Shown here: positions 1 through 10,467 of the stretch, piece after piece | Position numbering within the stretch: the first letter of the stretch is position 1 | Layout of the letters: the number at the start of each line of letters is the position of its first letter | Source: Aegilops tauschii subsp. strangulata | Lineage: Eukaryota > Streptophyta > Magnoliopsida > Poales > Poaceae | Assembly: GCF_002575655.3 (NCBI RefSeq) | Contig: NC_053041.3 | Location: 372,789,054 to 372,853,053, forward strand | Length of the DNA: 64,000 bases | Reading direction: 5' to 3' | Position numbers and translations under genes: made by a program | The notes under the pieces: generated by a model | Told to the model about the DNA's origin: nothing | Database searches by the model: none | The model's input: only the letters and a program-made list of their open reading frames with translations

Positions 1-255
1 GAAAAATACAAAAAATATTATCTTATCATATCTATCAGATCTCACTCTCGTAAGTGTCCGTTGAGGGATTGACAACCCCTTTATCGCGTTGGTTGCGAGG
101 TTCTTGTTTGTTTGTGTAGGTGCGAGGGACTCGTGCGTGGTCTCCTACTGGATTGATACCTTGGTTCTCAAAAACTGAGGGAAATACTTACGCTACTTTA
201 CTGCATCACCCTTTCCTCTTCAAGGGAAAACCAACGCAGTGCTCAAGAGGTAGCA
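1..255 (+). repeat. 3' end of a gypsy-type LTR, plus orientation, cut by the window edge
   Basis: This segment matches the reverse complement of 4430 to about 4680, which is the end of the 5' LTR of the neighbouring minus-strand element. It finishes exactly at the LTR terminus, ...GAGGTAGCA at 255. It is therefore the tail of a same-family LTR in the opposite orientation, most of which lies before the window. It abuts the truncated minus-strand LTR at 256. Family level: Fatima/Sabrina/WHAM-like; I cannot separate these by eye. Confidence 0.8.
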
Positions 256-580
256 GGGGGCGCGCCCTGGGGGGGTAGGCGCGCCGCCCTACCTCGTGGC
301 TTCCTCGTCTGTTGCTTGACGTCCACTCCAAGTCCTCTGGATCACGTTTGTTCCGAAAATCACGTTCCCGAAGGTTTCATTCCGTTTGGACTCCGTTTGA
401 TATTCTTTTTCTGCGAAACACTGAAATAGGCAAAAAAACAGCAATTTGGGCTGGCCCTCCGGTTAATAGGTTAGTCCCAAAAATAATATAAAAGTGTATA
501 ATAAACCCATTAATCATCCAAAACAGAATATAATATAGCATGGAACAATTAAAAATTATAGATACGTTGGAGACGTATCA
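256..580 (-). repeat. Partial 3' LTR of non-autonomous element no. 1
   Basis: Aligns directly to 5691-6018 and ends with the same GGAGACGTATCA terminus (580). Only the first ~325 bp of the LTR, in minus-strand reading, are present. The rest is replaced at 255/256 by the opposite-strand LTR tail, most simply because that element inserted here. The G-run at 256-260 could be its target duplication, but the other copy is outside the window. Confidence 0.75.
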
Positions 581-595
581 AGCATCCCCAAGCTT
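581..595 (-). other. Polypurine tract of element no. 1
   Basis: Minus-strand AAGCTTGGGGATGC immediately precedes the TGATACGTC start of the 3' LTR, the position expected for the plus-strand primer of reverse transcription. The same 14-mer recurs elsewhere in this element and in its relative at 29116. Confidence 0.65.
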
Positions 596-3396
596 AATTC
601 CTGCTCGTCCTCGAGTAGGTAAATGATAAAAATAGAAATTTTGATGTGGAATGCTACTTAGCATAATTTTCAATGTAACCCTCTTAATTGTGGTATGAAT
701 ATTCAGATCCGAAAGATTCAAGATAAAAATTTAATATTGACATAAAAGTAATAATACTTCAAGCATACTAACTAAGCAATTATGTCTTCTCAAAATAACA
801 TGGCCAAAGAAAGTTCATCCCTACAAAATCATATAGTTTGGTCATGCTCCATTTTCGTCACACAAGAATGCTCTCATCATGCACAACCCCGATGACAAGC
901 CAAGCAATTGTTTCATACTTTAGTAATCTCAAACCTTTTCAACTTTCACGCAATACATGAGCGTGAGCCATGGATATAGCACTATGGGTGGAATAGAATA
1001 GAATGATGGGGGTTATGTGGAGAAGACAAAAAAGGAGAAAGTCTCACATCAACGCGGCTAATCAACGGGCTATGGAGATGCCCATCAATTGATGTCAATG
1101 TGAGGAGTAGGGATTGCCATGCAATGGATGCACTAGAGCTATAAATGTATGGAAGCTCAACAAAAGAAACTAAGTGGGTATGCATCCAACTTGCTTGCTC
1201 ACGAAGACCTAGGGCATTTGAGGAAGCCCATTGTTGGAATATACAAGCCAAGTTCTATAACGAAAAATTCCCACTAGTATATGAAAGTGCCAAAACAAGA
1301 GACTCTCTATCAAAAAGATCATGGTGCTACTTTGAAGCACAAGTATGGAAAAGGATAGTAGCATTGCCCCTTTTTATTTTCTTCTCTTTTTTTGGGGCCT
1401 TTTTTTTCGTTTGACCTTTTTTTTGGGACAATGCTCTATGAATGATGGTCATCACACTTCTATTTATATAGAACTCAATGATTACAACTCGATACTAGAA
1501 CAAAGTATGACTCTATATGAATGCCTCCGGCGGTGTACCGGGATGGGCAGTGAATCAAGAGTGACAAGTATGAAAAATTATGAAGGGTGGCTTTTCCACA
1601 AATACGATGTCAACTACATGATCATGCAAGGCAATATGGCAATGACGAACGTGTCATGATAAACGGAACGGTGGAAAGTTGCATGGCAATATATCTCGGA
1701 ATGGCTATGGAAATGCCATAATAGGTAGGTATGGTGGCTGTTTTCAGGAAGATATAAGGAGGTTTATGTGTGATAGAGTGTATCGTATCATGGGGTTTGG
1801 ATGCACCGGCGAAGTTTGCACCAACTCTCAAGGTGAGAAAGGGCAATGCACGGTACCGAAGAGGCTAGCAATGATGGAAGGGTAAGAGTGTGTATAATCC
1901 ATGGACTCAACATTAGTCATAAAGAACTCACATACTTATTGCAAAAATCTACAGGTCATCAAAAACCAAGCACTACGCGCTTGCTCCTAGGGGGATAGAT
2001 TGGTAGGAAAAGACCATCGCTCGTCCCCGACCGCCACTCATAAGGAGGACAATCAAAGAACACCTCATGTTTCAAATTTGTTACACAACGTTTACCATAC
2101 ATGCATGCTACGAGACTTGCAAACTTCAACACAAGTATTTCTCAAATTCACAACTACTCAACTAGCACAACTTTAATATCACTACCTCCATATCTCAAAA
2201 CAATCATCAAGCTTCAAACTTCTCTTAGTATTCAACACACTCATAAGAAAGTTTTTATTGATCTTGAATACCTAGCATATTAGGACTAATTTCACAATTA
2301 AATCAAATTACCATGATGTTTTGTAGGACTCTCAAAATAATATAAGTGAAGCATGAGAGAAAAATAATTTCTATAAAACAAATCCACCACCGCGCTCTAA
2401 AAGATATAAGTGAAGCACTAGAGCAAAAACTATATAGCTCAAAAGATATAAGTGAAGCACATAGAGTATTCTAATAAATTCCAAATCATGTGTGTATCTC
2501 TCAAAAGGTTTGTACAGCAAGGATGATTGTGGTAAACTAAAAAGCAAAGACTCAAATCATACAAGACGCTTCAAGCAAAACACATATCATGTGGTGAATG
2601 AAAATATAGCTCCAAGTAAAGTTACCGATGGACGAAGACGAAAGAGGGGATGCCTTCCGGGGCATCCCCAAGCTTTGGCTTTTTGGTGTCCTTAGATTAC
2701 CTTGGGGTGCCATGGGCATCCCCAAGCTTAGTCTCTTGCCACTCCTTGTTCCATAATCCATCAAATCTTTACCCAAAACTTGAAAACTTCACAACACAAA
2801 ACTCAACAGAAAATCTCGTGAGCTCCGTTAGCGAAAGAAAACAAAACACCACTTCAAGGTACTGTATTGAACTCATTCTTTATTTATATTGGTGTTAAAC
2901 CTACTGTATTCCAACTTCTCTATGGTTTATAAACTATTTTACTAGCCATAGATTCATCAAAATAAGCAAACAACACACGAAAAACAGAATCTATCAAAAA
3001 CAGAACAGTCTGTAGTAATCTGTAACTAACGCAAACTTCTGGAACTCAGAAAAATCCACCAAAATAGGAAGACCTAGATAATTTGTTTATTGATCTACTG
3101 CAATTGGAATCAGTATCTTATCACGTTCTGGTGATTTTTAACAATTGTTTTCGTGAACAGAAAGTTTCTGACTTTTTCAGCAAGATCAAATAACTATCAC
3201 CCAAGAAGATCCTATAGGTTTTACTTGGCACAAACACTAATTAAAACATAAAAGAACATCTAACCAGAATCTAGATGGATTATTTATTACTAAATATCAA
3301 GGATAAATATTGTGTTATCTCCCAACAAGCGCTTTTCTTTAAAGCCTTTTTAGCTAGGCATTGAGATTTCAATGATGCTCACATAAAAGATAAGAA
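596..3396 (-). other. Internal non-coding region of element no. 1
   Basis: AT-rich sequence between the ORF and the polypurine tract, without a long reading frame on either strand. It holds two further exact copies of the polypurine-like 14-mer (2662-2675 and 2716-2729 on the plus strand as GCATCCCCAAGCTT), each following a GGGATGCC-like or GGTGCC half-site. Short repeats of the type AGATATAAGTGAAGCAC occur around 2350-2470. A matching layout is present in the related element at 29130-32050, so this is a conserved part of the family. Confidence 0.6.
2640..2735. repeat. Paired polypurine-like repeats with potential stem
   Basis: Two copies of GCATCCCCAAGCTT lie 54 bp apart. The first is preceded by GGGGATGCCTTCCGG, giving a GGGATGCC/GGCATCCC inverted pair. 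The same arrangement appears twice in the related element (30715-30800 and 31435-31525). Confidence 0.65.
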
Positions 3397-4212
3397 TTAA
3401 AGCGCAAAAAGAGCATCATAAAACATGTGACAAACACATCTAAATCTAACATACTTCCTATGCATAGGCATTTTATAAGCAAACAAATTATCATAGCAAG
3501 CAAAAATTAGCATATGCAAGGAAGAAGAAAGAGACGATAGCAATCTCAACATGACGAGAGGTAATTTAGTAAGATAAAAATTTCTACAACCATATTTTCC
3601 TCTCTCATAATAATTACATGTAGGATCATAGGAAAATTCAAAAAAATAGCTATCACATAACATATTCTCAACACGATCCACATGCATGCGAAGTTGACAC
3701 TCTTCCAAAATGGTGGGATTATCATTAACTAAAGTCATGACCTCTCCAAACGTACTTTTATCAAAAATACCATAAGATTGAACATTCTCCAAATATGTGG
3801 GATCTAAAGTTGACGCTCTTCCAAACCCACTTTCAATATTATTGCAAACACTTTTATCAATCTCATATTCATCATGGGACTTAAATAAATTTTCAAGATC
3901 ATAAGAAGAATCACCCCAATCATGATCATTGCAACAAGTAGTAGACATAGCAAAACTAGCATCACCAAGCTTAGGGTTTTGCATATTATTAGCACAATTG
4001 ACATCAAGAGAATTTATAGTAAAATCATTGCAATCATGCTTTTTATCCAAGGAGCTATCGTGAATCTCTTCATAAATTTCTTCATCATAATTTTTAGATT
4101 TACGAATTTCAAGCAAAACTTCATAAAGATAATCTAGTGCACAAAACTCACTAGCAATTGGTTCATCATAATTGGATCTCTTAAAAAGATTAGCAAGCGG
4201 ATGAGGATCCAT
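3397..4212 (-). CDS. 271-aa acidic protein of the non-autonomous element, function unknown
   Basis: It starts at an ATG (MDPHPLANL...) 188 bp downstream of the primer-binding site, where gag normally lies, and runs 271 codons without a break. It is rich in Asp, Glu, Asn, Tyr and Ser. Residues about 75-100 contain the NPKLGDAS peptide followed by a Cys-Asp-Trp stretch. The middle (about 125-170) has two imperfect copies of a unit of the form SGFGRxSTL...TxLE / FGEVMTL...PTILEE. The C-terminus has a YYERGKYG motif and a basic, Cys-rich end (PMHRKYVRFRCVCHMF). No known catalytic motif or zinc knuckle is evident. A homologous protein is encoded at 32051-33250 in a different element of this window, so it belongs to a TE-encoded family. 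I recognise no function; a gag substitute or RNA-binding packaging factor is only a guess. Confidence 0.65.
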   Translation of the reverse strand: MDPHPLANLFKRSNYDEPIASEFCALDYLYEVLLEIRKSKNYDEEIYEEIHDSSLDKKHDCNDFTINSLDVNCANNMQNPKLGDASFAMSTTCCNDHDWGDSSYDLENLFKSHDEYEIDKSVCNNIESGFGRASTLDPTYLENVQSYGIFDKSTFGEVMTLVNDNPTILEECQLRMHVDRVENMLCDSYFFEFSYDPTCNYYERGKYGCRNFYLTKLPLVMLRLLSSLSSSLHMLIFACYDNLFAYKMPMHRKYVRFRCVCHMFYDALFAL

Positions 4213-4400
4213 AGATCTTTAGCAGGCGAAGATGCACGCAAAAGAAGGCACATGGTAACACAAGACCGGACGGAAGGAGGGCGAAGAAAAGGCAAAGGTG
4301 AAGTGGGGGAGAGGAAAACGAGAGGCAAATGGCAAATAATGTAATGTGAGGGATAAGAGTTTGTGATGGGTACTTGGTATGTCTTGACTTGTGCGTAGAC

Positions 4401-4418
4401 TCCCCGGCAACGGCGCCA
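4401..4418 (-). other. Primer-binding site, tRNA-Asp
   Basis: The plus strand reads TCCCCGGCAACGGCGCCA, the 3' end including CCA of plant tRNA-Asp(GTC) as I remember it. The minus-strand element is therefore complementary over 18 nt to this tRNA. It lies 11 bp inside the 5' LTR boundary at 4430. Confidence 0.85.
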
Positions 4419-4429
4419 GAAATCCTTCT

Positions 4430-6018
4430 TGCTACCTCTTGAGCACTGCGTTGGTTTTCCCTTGAAGAGGAAAGGGTGATGTAGTAAAGTAGCGTAAGTA
4501 TTTCCCTCGGTTTTTTAGAACCAAGGTATCAATCCAGTAGGAGACCACGCTCGAGTCCCATGCACCTACACAAACAAATAAGAACCTCGCAACCAACGCG
4601 ATAAAGGGGTTGTCAATCCCTTCACGGTCACTTACGAGAGTGAGATCTGATAGATATGATAAGATAATATTTTTGGCATTTTTATGATAAAGAGAAATAA
4701 AGATGCAAAGTAAAATAAACGGCAATAGAAATAGCTAAGTGTTGGAAGATTAATATGATGGAAAATAGACCCGGGGGCCATAGGTTTCACTAGTGGCTTC
4801 TCTCAAGATAGCATAAGTATTACGGTGGGTAAACGAATTACTGTCGAGCAATTGATAGAATTGAGCATAGTTATGAGAATATCTAGGTATGATCATGTAT
4901 ATAGGCATCACGTCCACGACAAGTAGACCGAAACGATTCTGCATCTACTACTATTACTCCACACATCAACCGCTATCCAGCATGCATCTAGAGTATTAAG
5001 TTCATAAGAACAGAGTAATGCTTTAAGCAAGATGACATGATGTAGAGGGATAAACTCATGCAATATGATATAAACCCCATCTTTTTATCCTCGATGGCAA
5101 CAATACAATACGTGCCTTGCTGCCCCTACTATCACTGGGAAAGGACACCGCAAGATTGAACCCAAAGCTAAGCACTTCTCCCATTGCAAGAAAGATCAAT
5201 CTAGTAGGCCAAACCAAACTGATAATTCGAAGAGACTTGCAAAGATAACCAATCATACATAAAAGAATTCAGAGGAGATTCAAATATTGTTCATAGATAA
5301 ACCTGATCATAAACCCACAATTCATCGGATCTCGACAAACAAACTGCAAAAGAAGAGTTACATCAAATAGATCTCCAAGAGAATCGAGGAGAACTTTGTA
5401 TTGAGATCCAAAGAGAGAGAAGAAGCCATCTAGCTAATAACTATGGACCTGAAGGTCTGAGGTAAACTACTCACACATCATCGGAGAGGCTATGATGTTG
5501 ATGTAGAAGCCCTCCGTGATCAATGCCCCCTCCGGCAGGACGCCGGAAAAGGCCCCAAGATGGGATCTCACGGGTACAGAAGGTTGCGGCGGTGGAATTA
5601 GGTTTTCGTGGGCGCTTCTGATGGTTTGGGGGTACGTAGGTATATATAGGAGGAAGAAGTAGGTCGGTGGAGCCACGAGGGGCCCACGAGGGTGGAGGGC
5701 ACACCCTGGGGGGGTAGGCGCGCCCCTACCTCGTGGCTTCCTCGTTTGTTGCTTGACGTCCACTCCAAGTCCTCTGGATCACGTTTGTTCCAAAAATCAC
5801 GTTCCCGAAGGTTTCATTCCATTTGGACTCCGTTTGATATTCTTTTTCTGCGAAACACTGAAATAGGCAAAAAAACAGCAATTTGGGCTGGGCCTCCTGT
5901 TAAAAGGTTAGTCCCAAAAATAATACAAAAGTGTATAATAAAGCCCATTAATCATCCAAAACAGAATATAATATAGCATGGAACAATCAAAAATTATAGA
6001 TACGTTGGAGACGTATCA
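4430..6018 (-). repeat. 5' LTR of non-autonomous element no. 1 (1589 bp)
   Basis: Complete LTR, TGATACGTCTCC (6018) to ...GAGGTAGCA (4430) on the minus strand. A minus-strand TATA-like TATATATA lies at 5641-5648, with GC-rich sequence on its upstream side, as expected for the U3 promoter. The right-hand flank (TGGGT at 6019-6023) belongs to the older element that it interrupts or abuts. The matching target copy is outside the window. Confidence 0.85.
5641..5648 (-). promoter_or_regulatory. TATA box of the LTR promoter
   Basis: An 8-bp TATATATA inside the LTR, about 370 bp from the LTR start in minus-strand reading. It is the only strong TATA-like site in the U3-proximal part. Confidence 0.5.
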
Positions 6019-6220
6019 TGGGTGGGCGGGTTTAAATCTGAACCCTGACCCACTGTGGAATCCGGAGATTGAAGAATTTCTGAGGTTACTAGCCAGGGAT
6101 CCGGAGTGTCCTGTGAGTTTTCAGGCTCAACGCCTGGTTCTATGTTCGGAGGACAGGAGGTCTCTTCCTGAAGATGGGTATCCGGCTCGCAAGGATCGGA
6201 AATTCGAACATAGCTTGTTC

Positions 6221-6574
6221 TCAGCATAGGGGGGATGTATCCTCGGCTTGTTCCTCCACAACCTCCATCAGATGGGTGATCCGTGGGGACCTGATTTCCC
6301 TTTGATCGGGTTTAAGCCCAATCCGATCATAGTCTGTTGCGACCCCCCGGGCGGCGATGCGATCTAGCAGTTCGTTCAAGGACGAAATATCTGCCGGATC
6401 CATCTTGTCGGAGTGTTCGAGGCCGATGCGGAGATGATTTTTGGCAATTTGGGGGACCTTCTTTGGCTTAACGGCCGAGCGGGCACCCATGGTAAAACTG
6501 CCGAGCTGGAGGATCTGCCCAGGAACTAGGGCCCTTCCAGAGGTGATTTTTTCATTGATGACAAGGCGAGCCAT
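6221..6574 (-). CDS. 117-aa ORF just inside the older LTR element
   Basis: The reading frame begins at the ATG at 6574 (MARLVINEKITSG...), about 48 bp inside the LTR boundary at 6622, and ends at 6221. The upstream open frame to 6595 lacks an ATG. The protein is hydrophilic and contains ELLDRIAARG- and HLMEVVEEQ-like helical stretches. No zinc knuckle, protease or polymerase motif is seen. From its position it may be the N-terminal part of a gag-like protein, with the remainder lost where element no. 1 begins at 6018. The frame is intact although its surroundings are broken, which could be chance. Confidence 0.4.
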   Translation of the reverse strand: MARLVINEKITSGRALVPGQILQLGSFTMGARSAVKPKKVPQIAKNHLRIGLEHSDKMDPADISSLNELLDRIAARGVATDYDRIGLKPDQREIRSPRITHLMEVVEEQAEDTSPLC

Positions 6575-6621
6575 CGATCCTTCTATTGTTGACACAGAGG
6601 AACTCTCAACGAAAGCACCAA

Positions 6622-6763
6622 TGTCGGTGACAAAACCGGCCGATCTAGGGTAGGGGGTCCCGAACTGTGTGTCTAAGGATCAAAGGTAACAGGAGACAGG
6701 GGACACGATGTTTACTCAGGTTCGGGCCCTCTTAATGGAGGTAATACCCTACTTCCTGCTTGA
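6622..6763 (-). repeat. LTR piece of the older element, left of the insertion
   Basis: Begins TGTCGGTGAC and ends ...CCTGCTTGATT, where the sequence switches to the CRM-like LTR. It is continued by 14203-14509 on the other side. Confidence 0.6.
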
Positions 6764-7199
6764 TTTCAGACCCCTCCTCCAAGGGCCATGAAATTCCCCC
6801 CTCTTCCTCCATATATACAGCCCTTAGGGCGTCGTTTAGGCTTTGGGTTTTGTTTAGATTAAAGTTCGCCATAGCTGCAACTTCGCGTACTTCGTTTGTG
6901 TTCAACGACCAGACAAAGGCGTCACAGAACCCCACCTTGATCAATAAAGCTTTCCTCTTATATTCGCGATATCCAGATTGCAATCTTAGTTTCTTGCTTG
7001 TTCTTCGTTCGCCTGCAGGAAACTGACCTTCGTGGTCAGGTTGATCGTGCTCCGGCGTTGTCAATAACCTCTCAGAGTTGGTTTAGCGATTGCTAAGGCG
7101 CAACGTCTTCGCACGTTCGTAGTCGGATCGTCAAAGTCGACTTCCTCCAAAACGATAGCCACCATCTCATCGAAAGATGGGACACCTTTGCCTCTATCA
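6764..7199 (+). repeat. 5' LTR of the CRM-like element, 5'-truncated
   Basis: Matches 13770-14202 and ends ...CCTCTATCA at 7199. A TATA-like ATATATA is at 6811-6817. The equivalent of 13562-13770 is missing, so the left LTR end is lost. Confidence 0.8.
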
Positions 7200-7201
7200 A
7201 G

Positions 7202-7211
7202 TGGTATCAGA
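7202..7211 (+). other. Primer-binding site, initiator tRNA-Met type
   Basis: TGGTATCAGA follows the 5' LTR by 2 bp and is complementary to the 3' end of plant initiator tRNA-Met. Similarity falls off after 10 nt (TTTCCAGG instead of GCCAGG). Confidence 0.7.
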
Positions 7212-8494
7212 TTTCCAGGTTGCTCGGTGAGATTTTACAGTTTTTCATAGTTTAGATCGAGTCTGTTCTTCATACCAACAGTCCACGAAAAAGCCAAAAA
7301 AAATTAGGGTTAGTTCATCATATCCGAACCAGTCTGAGCCTTTGCATAGTCTTTTCAGTATTTTGCTTTGTTGAATTTGCGGTTGCATCGTCGTGTCAAG
7401 TTGCTAGTCTAAGCGTCTAGTTTCCCTTAGAGTTTCGAGTTCTGTTCACAAGTTGTCACGCCGCCGCCGCACCATCGTCATCGCTCCTGCCATCTACCAC
7501 CACTGCTTATCCACCACTAATGTGTATCCATATACCACCACCAATCTGTATCCATATACCACCACCGCAAACATATACCACCACCGCTGCCATATACCAC
7601 CACCACTACCATATCTTACCATCATATATCCACCACCAATCCAAGTTCTTCTCATATTAGGTTTGTTTTCGAGATCCAACTATTTTCCGATTCGTGTTTC
7701 CTTGCCTGAGTAGGTTTCGGAAAAAAAAAGTCTGGAGACCCCCGGGCAGTTTTTAGGCCAAATTTTCGGTGACCAAAAATATTTTTCCCTATCCTATTTT
7801 TAGGTCGCAGGGAGCGTTTTTAGACACTCGCCATCATAGTGATTTTTTTTCGCACTTTTTCGTCGTCGCTGCCCTGATTTCCGACACAAATTGTCAAAAA
7901 AAATTCGTGCCTATCCTGTTAGTTTGACTTGGGAAGAGTTTTGAGACACTCGCCATTATAGTGATTTCTCGCAAAAAAAGAGCGCAAAAAAAGAGCAAAA
8001 AAATTTCAGAGTGTGCTTTTTCCCTTGTTTGCGTGTCGCGCCGTGATTTTGTTCGTGTTCTAGGCTCGCGTCTCTAGTACGGTCTAGCCTAGGACCAGCA
8101 CAGTACCATCGTTGAGCATTTATGTGCCGTGATTTTGTTCGTGTTCTAGGCTCGCGTCTCTAGTACGGTCTAGCCTAGGACCAGCACAGTACCATCGTTG
8201 AGCATTTATTCAACTTTGCATCTCTAAATTGATTATTGCTGACCTTTTTTTTGCTACCATATTATAAGCCTTCCCAGCTCCACATACATCTACGTCGTGC
8301 GTTTGACTCTCCCTGGTAATCACTCTATCCAAGCTTTGAGAGTTTTTGACTACAACGGTTGCCGATCACCACCTGCTGCTTGGTAAGAACTGGTAAGAAT
8401 TTGAGATTTGCTTGACGGATTTGTGACGCCCACCACCACCATTTTCTAGTAGTCTGTAGGATCATATTCTTGTGTGTTTCTATTGCTGCTAACC
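7212..8494 (+). other. Leader of the CRM-like element
   Basis: About 1.28 kb of non-coding 5' leader. It contains a CCACCA/ATATACCACCACC-rich low-complexity stretch at about 7450-7640, poly-A and poly-T runs, and an 86-bp tandem duplication at 8041-8209. No gene is seen. Confidence 0.7.
8041..8209 (+). repeat. Tandem duplication, period 86 bp
   Basis: The segment beginning CCGTGATTTTGTTCG at 8041 recurs at 8127, and I found no mismatch between the two copies up to about 8209. The identity contrasts with the heavy decay of the rest of this element. Confidence 0.85.
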
Positions 8495-9766
8495 ATGGCA
8501 GGATCACAAGTCGATGAGACTGACTGGGAGAACATGAATAAGGATTTGCATGATAAATTTCAGCAAATGATGACTGAACAGGTGCAAGATGTGCTGAACA
8601 ATTTTGAAGAGGCCATGGATAAGATAACTGGCTCTGAGAAGACGTTCGAAACAAAGCTCAATAACAAATTTAATGAACTGCTTGCGCGTTTTCCACAACC
8701 ACCACCGGCTGCACCTCTCGTACCTCTGCAACAACAACAACAACAATGACTACCTCCACGTCGCGAAACAGCCCTCCGCCGAGCGAGCCGTGTCCCTCTT
8801 GAGCCTGGCCAAACTGTTGGTGCTGATGTTGAAACTTATGTGGCTCCTGCTGTTGATGAGGAGGAGGATGATTATGTGGGAGATTACGAGGACGAGGTTG
8901 ATCAAAATTAGAACTACGTGCAACCACCAGGTCGTCCACATGCAAATAATCACAGTGGTAGGGCTGTACCATCCCCTCAGGTACGAGATCATGACCATCT
9001 CCCTAAACTGAAATTGAATATTCCACCATTTGAGGGTAGATACGTTCCTAATATATATCTTACTTGGGAGTTAGAAACCGAACAACGTTTTACATGTTTA
9101 GAATATCCCGAGGAGAGACGTGTTGCTGCTGCACTTCGTGCTTTCACTAGTTTTGCTTGTGTGTGGTGGTCTGAACATCGTAGATTATATCCGAATAATA
9201 TTCCAACTACTTGGGCTGCTTTAAAAACTGCTATGCGTACTCGTTGGGTTCCACCATATTATCAACGTGAATTGCAGCGTTTAAGACAAGGAAAAAATTC
9301 TGTAGAGGAATATTATCAGGAATTACAAACTGGCATGATTAGATGTGGTATTGTTGAGGACAATGAGGCTATGCTTGCGCGTTTTATGGGTGGCTCAAAT
9401 AGAGAGATTCAGACAATTCTAGAGTATAAGGAGTATAATAATATCACTCGCTTGTTCCATCTTGCTTGCAAAGCTGAATGTTAAGTGCAGGATCGACAGG
9501 CATTGGCACGAACTAACTTTTCTGCAGGTCGACCTTCCTCATGGACACCTCGTGCGTCCTCTACTTCCACACATTCTACTGCATCGGCACCTCCATCAGC
9601 TGCCACCTCCAGTCGTGATACAAGAAAGCAGGCACAACCACCACTATCTGCCAAGAGCACACTTGTCGGGCCTGTACATAGCTCTTCTTCTTCCATGGCA
9701 TCAACAGGGCACACAAGTGATATTATTTGTCGTCGTTGTAAGGGAAGAGGTCATTATGCGAGATAA
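8495..9766 (+). pseudogene. gag: gag of the CRM-like element, broken
   Basis: The ATG at 8495 sits in a good context (AACCATGG) and opens MAGSQVDETDW... The frame ends at 8749 after a poly-Gln run (CAA repeats), is shifted to another frame by about 8790, and meets a TAG near 8911-8913 before the main capsid part (8918-9484). That part reads ...PKLKLNIPPFEGRYVPN, with WWSEHRR and RLRQGKNSVEEYYQELQ, typical of Ty3/gypsy gag. A TAA at 9482-9484 follows, then a Ser/Thr/Pro-rich linker and a damaged zinc knuckle CRRCKGRGHYAR whose last Cys is missing next to a TAA at 9764. At least one frameshift and three stops exclude a working nucleocapsid. Confidence 0.8.
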
Positions 9767-10467
9767 CGCAAATCTCAGCATGTGATGATTGCTACTGAGG
9801 ATGGTGGGTATGAGTCCGCTAGTGACTATGATGAGGAGACTTTGGCTCTTATTACACGTGAAGAACATGGTGGAGATGATTCTGAACATGAGACGCAATA
9901 CATGGCTCCTGAAGATGCTGACAGGTACGAATGTTTAGTTGCTCAACGTGTTTTGAGTATGCAGGTTACACAAGCTGAGCAAAATCAGAGGCATAATTTG
10001 TTCCATACAAAGGGAGTTGTGAAGGAGCGTTCTGTTCACGTATCATAGATGGAGGGAGCTGCAACAACTTGGCTAGCATGGAGATGGTGGAGAAGCTATC
10101 TCTCACCACAAGACCACATCCACATCCTTATTATATCCAATGGTTCAACAACATCGGCAAGGTTAAGGTAACACGTACTGTTCGTGTGCATTATTTTAGT
10201 ATCTCTACATATGCTGATTATGTTGATTGTGTGGTACCTATGCAAGCATGTTCCTTATTACTTGGTAGACCATGGCAATTTGATAAAAATTCTGTACACC
10301 ATGGTAGAAACAATCAGTATACTCTTGTTCATAAGGATAAACATATTACTTTGCTTCCTATGTCTCCTGATTCCATTTTGAAAGATGATATTAATAGAGC
10401 TAATAAAGCAAAACAGGATAAAAATAAGAGTGAAAATCATATTGTGGTAAAAGAATTTGAGTAACAA
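9767..10467 (+). pseudogene. Protease region of the CRM-like element, broken
   Basis: Continues gag with an acidic linker (SASDYDEETLAL, 9782 on) and a stretch ending RHNLFHTKGVVKERS. A frameshift near 10041 breaks the segment where a protease active site would be expected. The frame continues from 10069 with MEMVEKLSLTTRPHPHPYYIQW and MQACSLLLGRPWQFD, the usual end of the CRM-type protease. A further TAA lies at 10462-10464. Confidence 0.7.

Larger units (their letters stand above)
256..6018 (-). mobile_element. Non-autonomous gypsy-type LTR element no. 1 (tRNA-Asp primed)
   Basis: Read on the minus strand, the order is 5' LTR (6018-4430), primer-binding site (4418-4401), one ORF (4212-3397), a long AT-rich internal region, a polypurine tract (595-581) and a partial 3' LTR (580-256). 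No protease, reverse transcriptase, RNase H or integrase is present, so it must be mobilised in trans. The LTR starts TGATACGTCTCC and ends GGTAGCA. The two LTR copies differ at roughly 11 of 325 comparable bases by eye. It resembles Fatima/Sabrina/WHAM-type elements of Triticeae; the exact family is uncertain. Confidence 0.8.

Noticed and set aside
4401..4418. Possible tRNA-Asp gene 3' end
   Set aside because: Only the last 18 nt of the tRNA are present, next to an LTR; it is a primer-binding site.
8670..9011. Several overlapping frames of about 100 codons around the poly-Gln stretch
   Set aside because: They are shadows of the broken gag; only the frame continuing to 9484 carries recognisable gag motifs.
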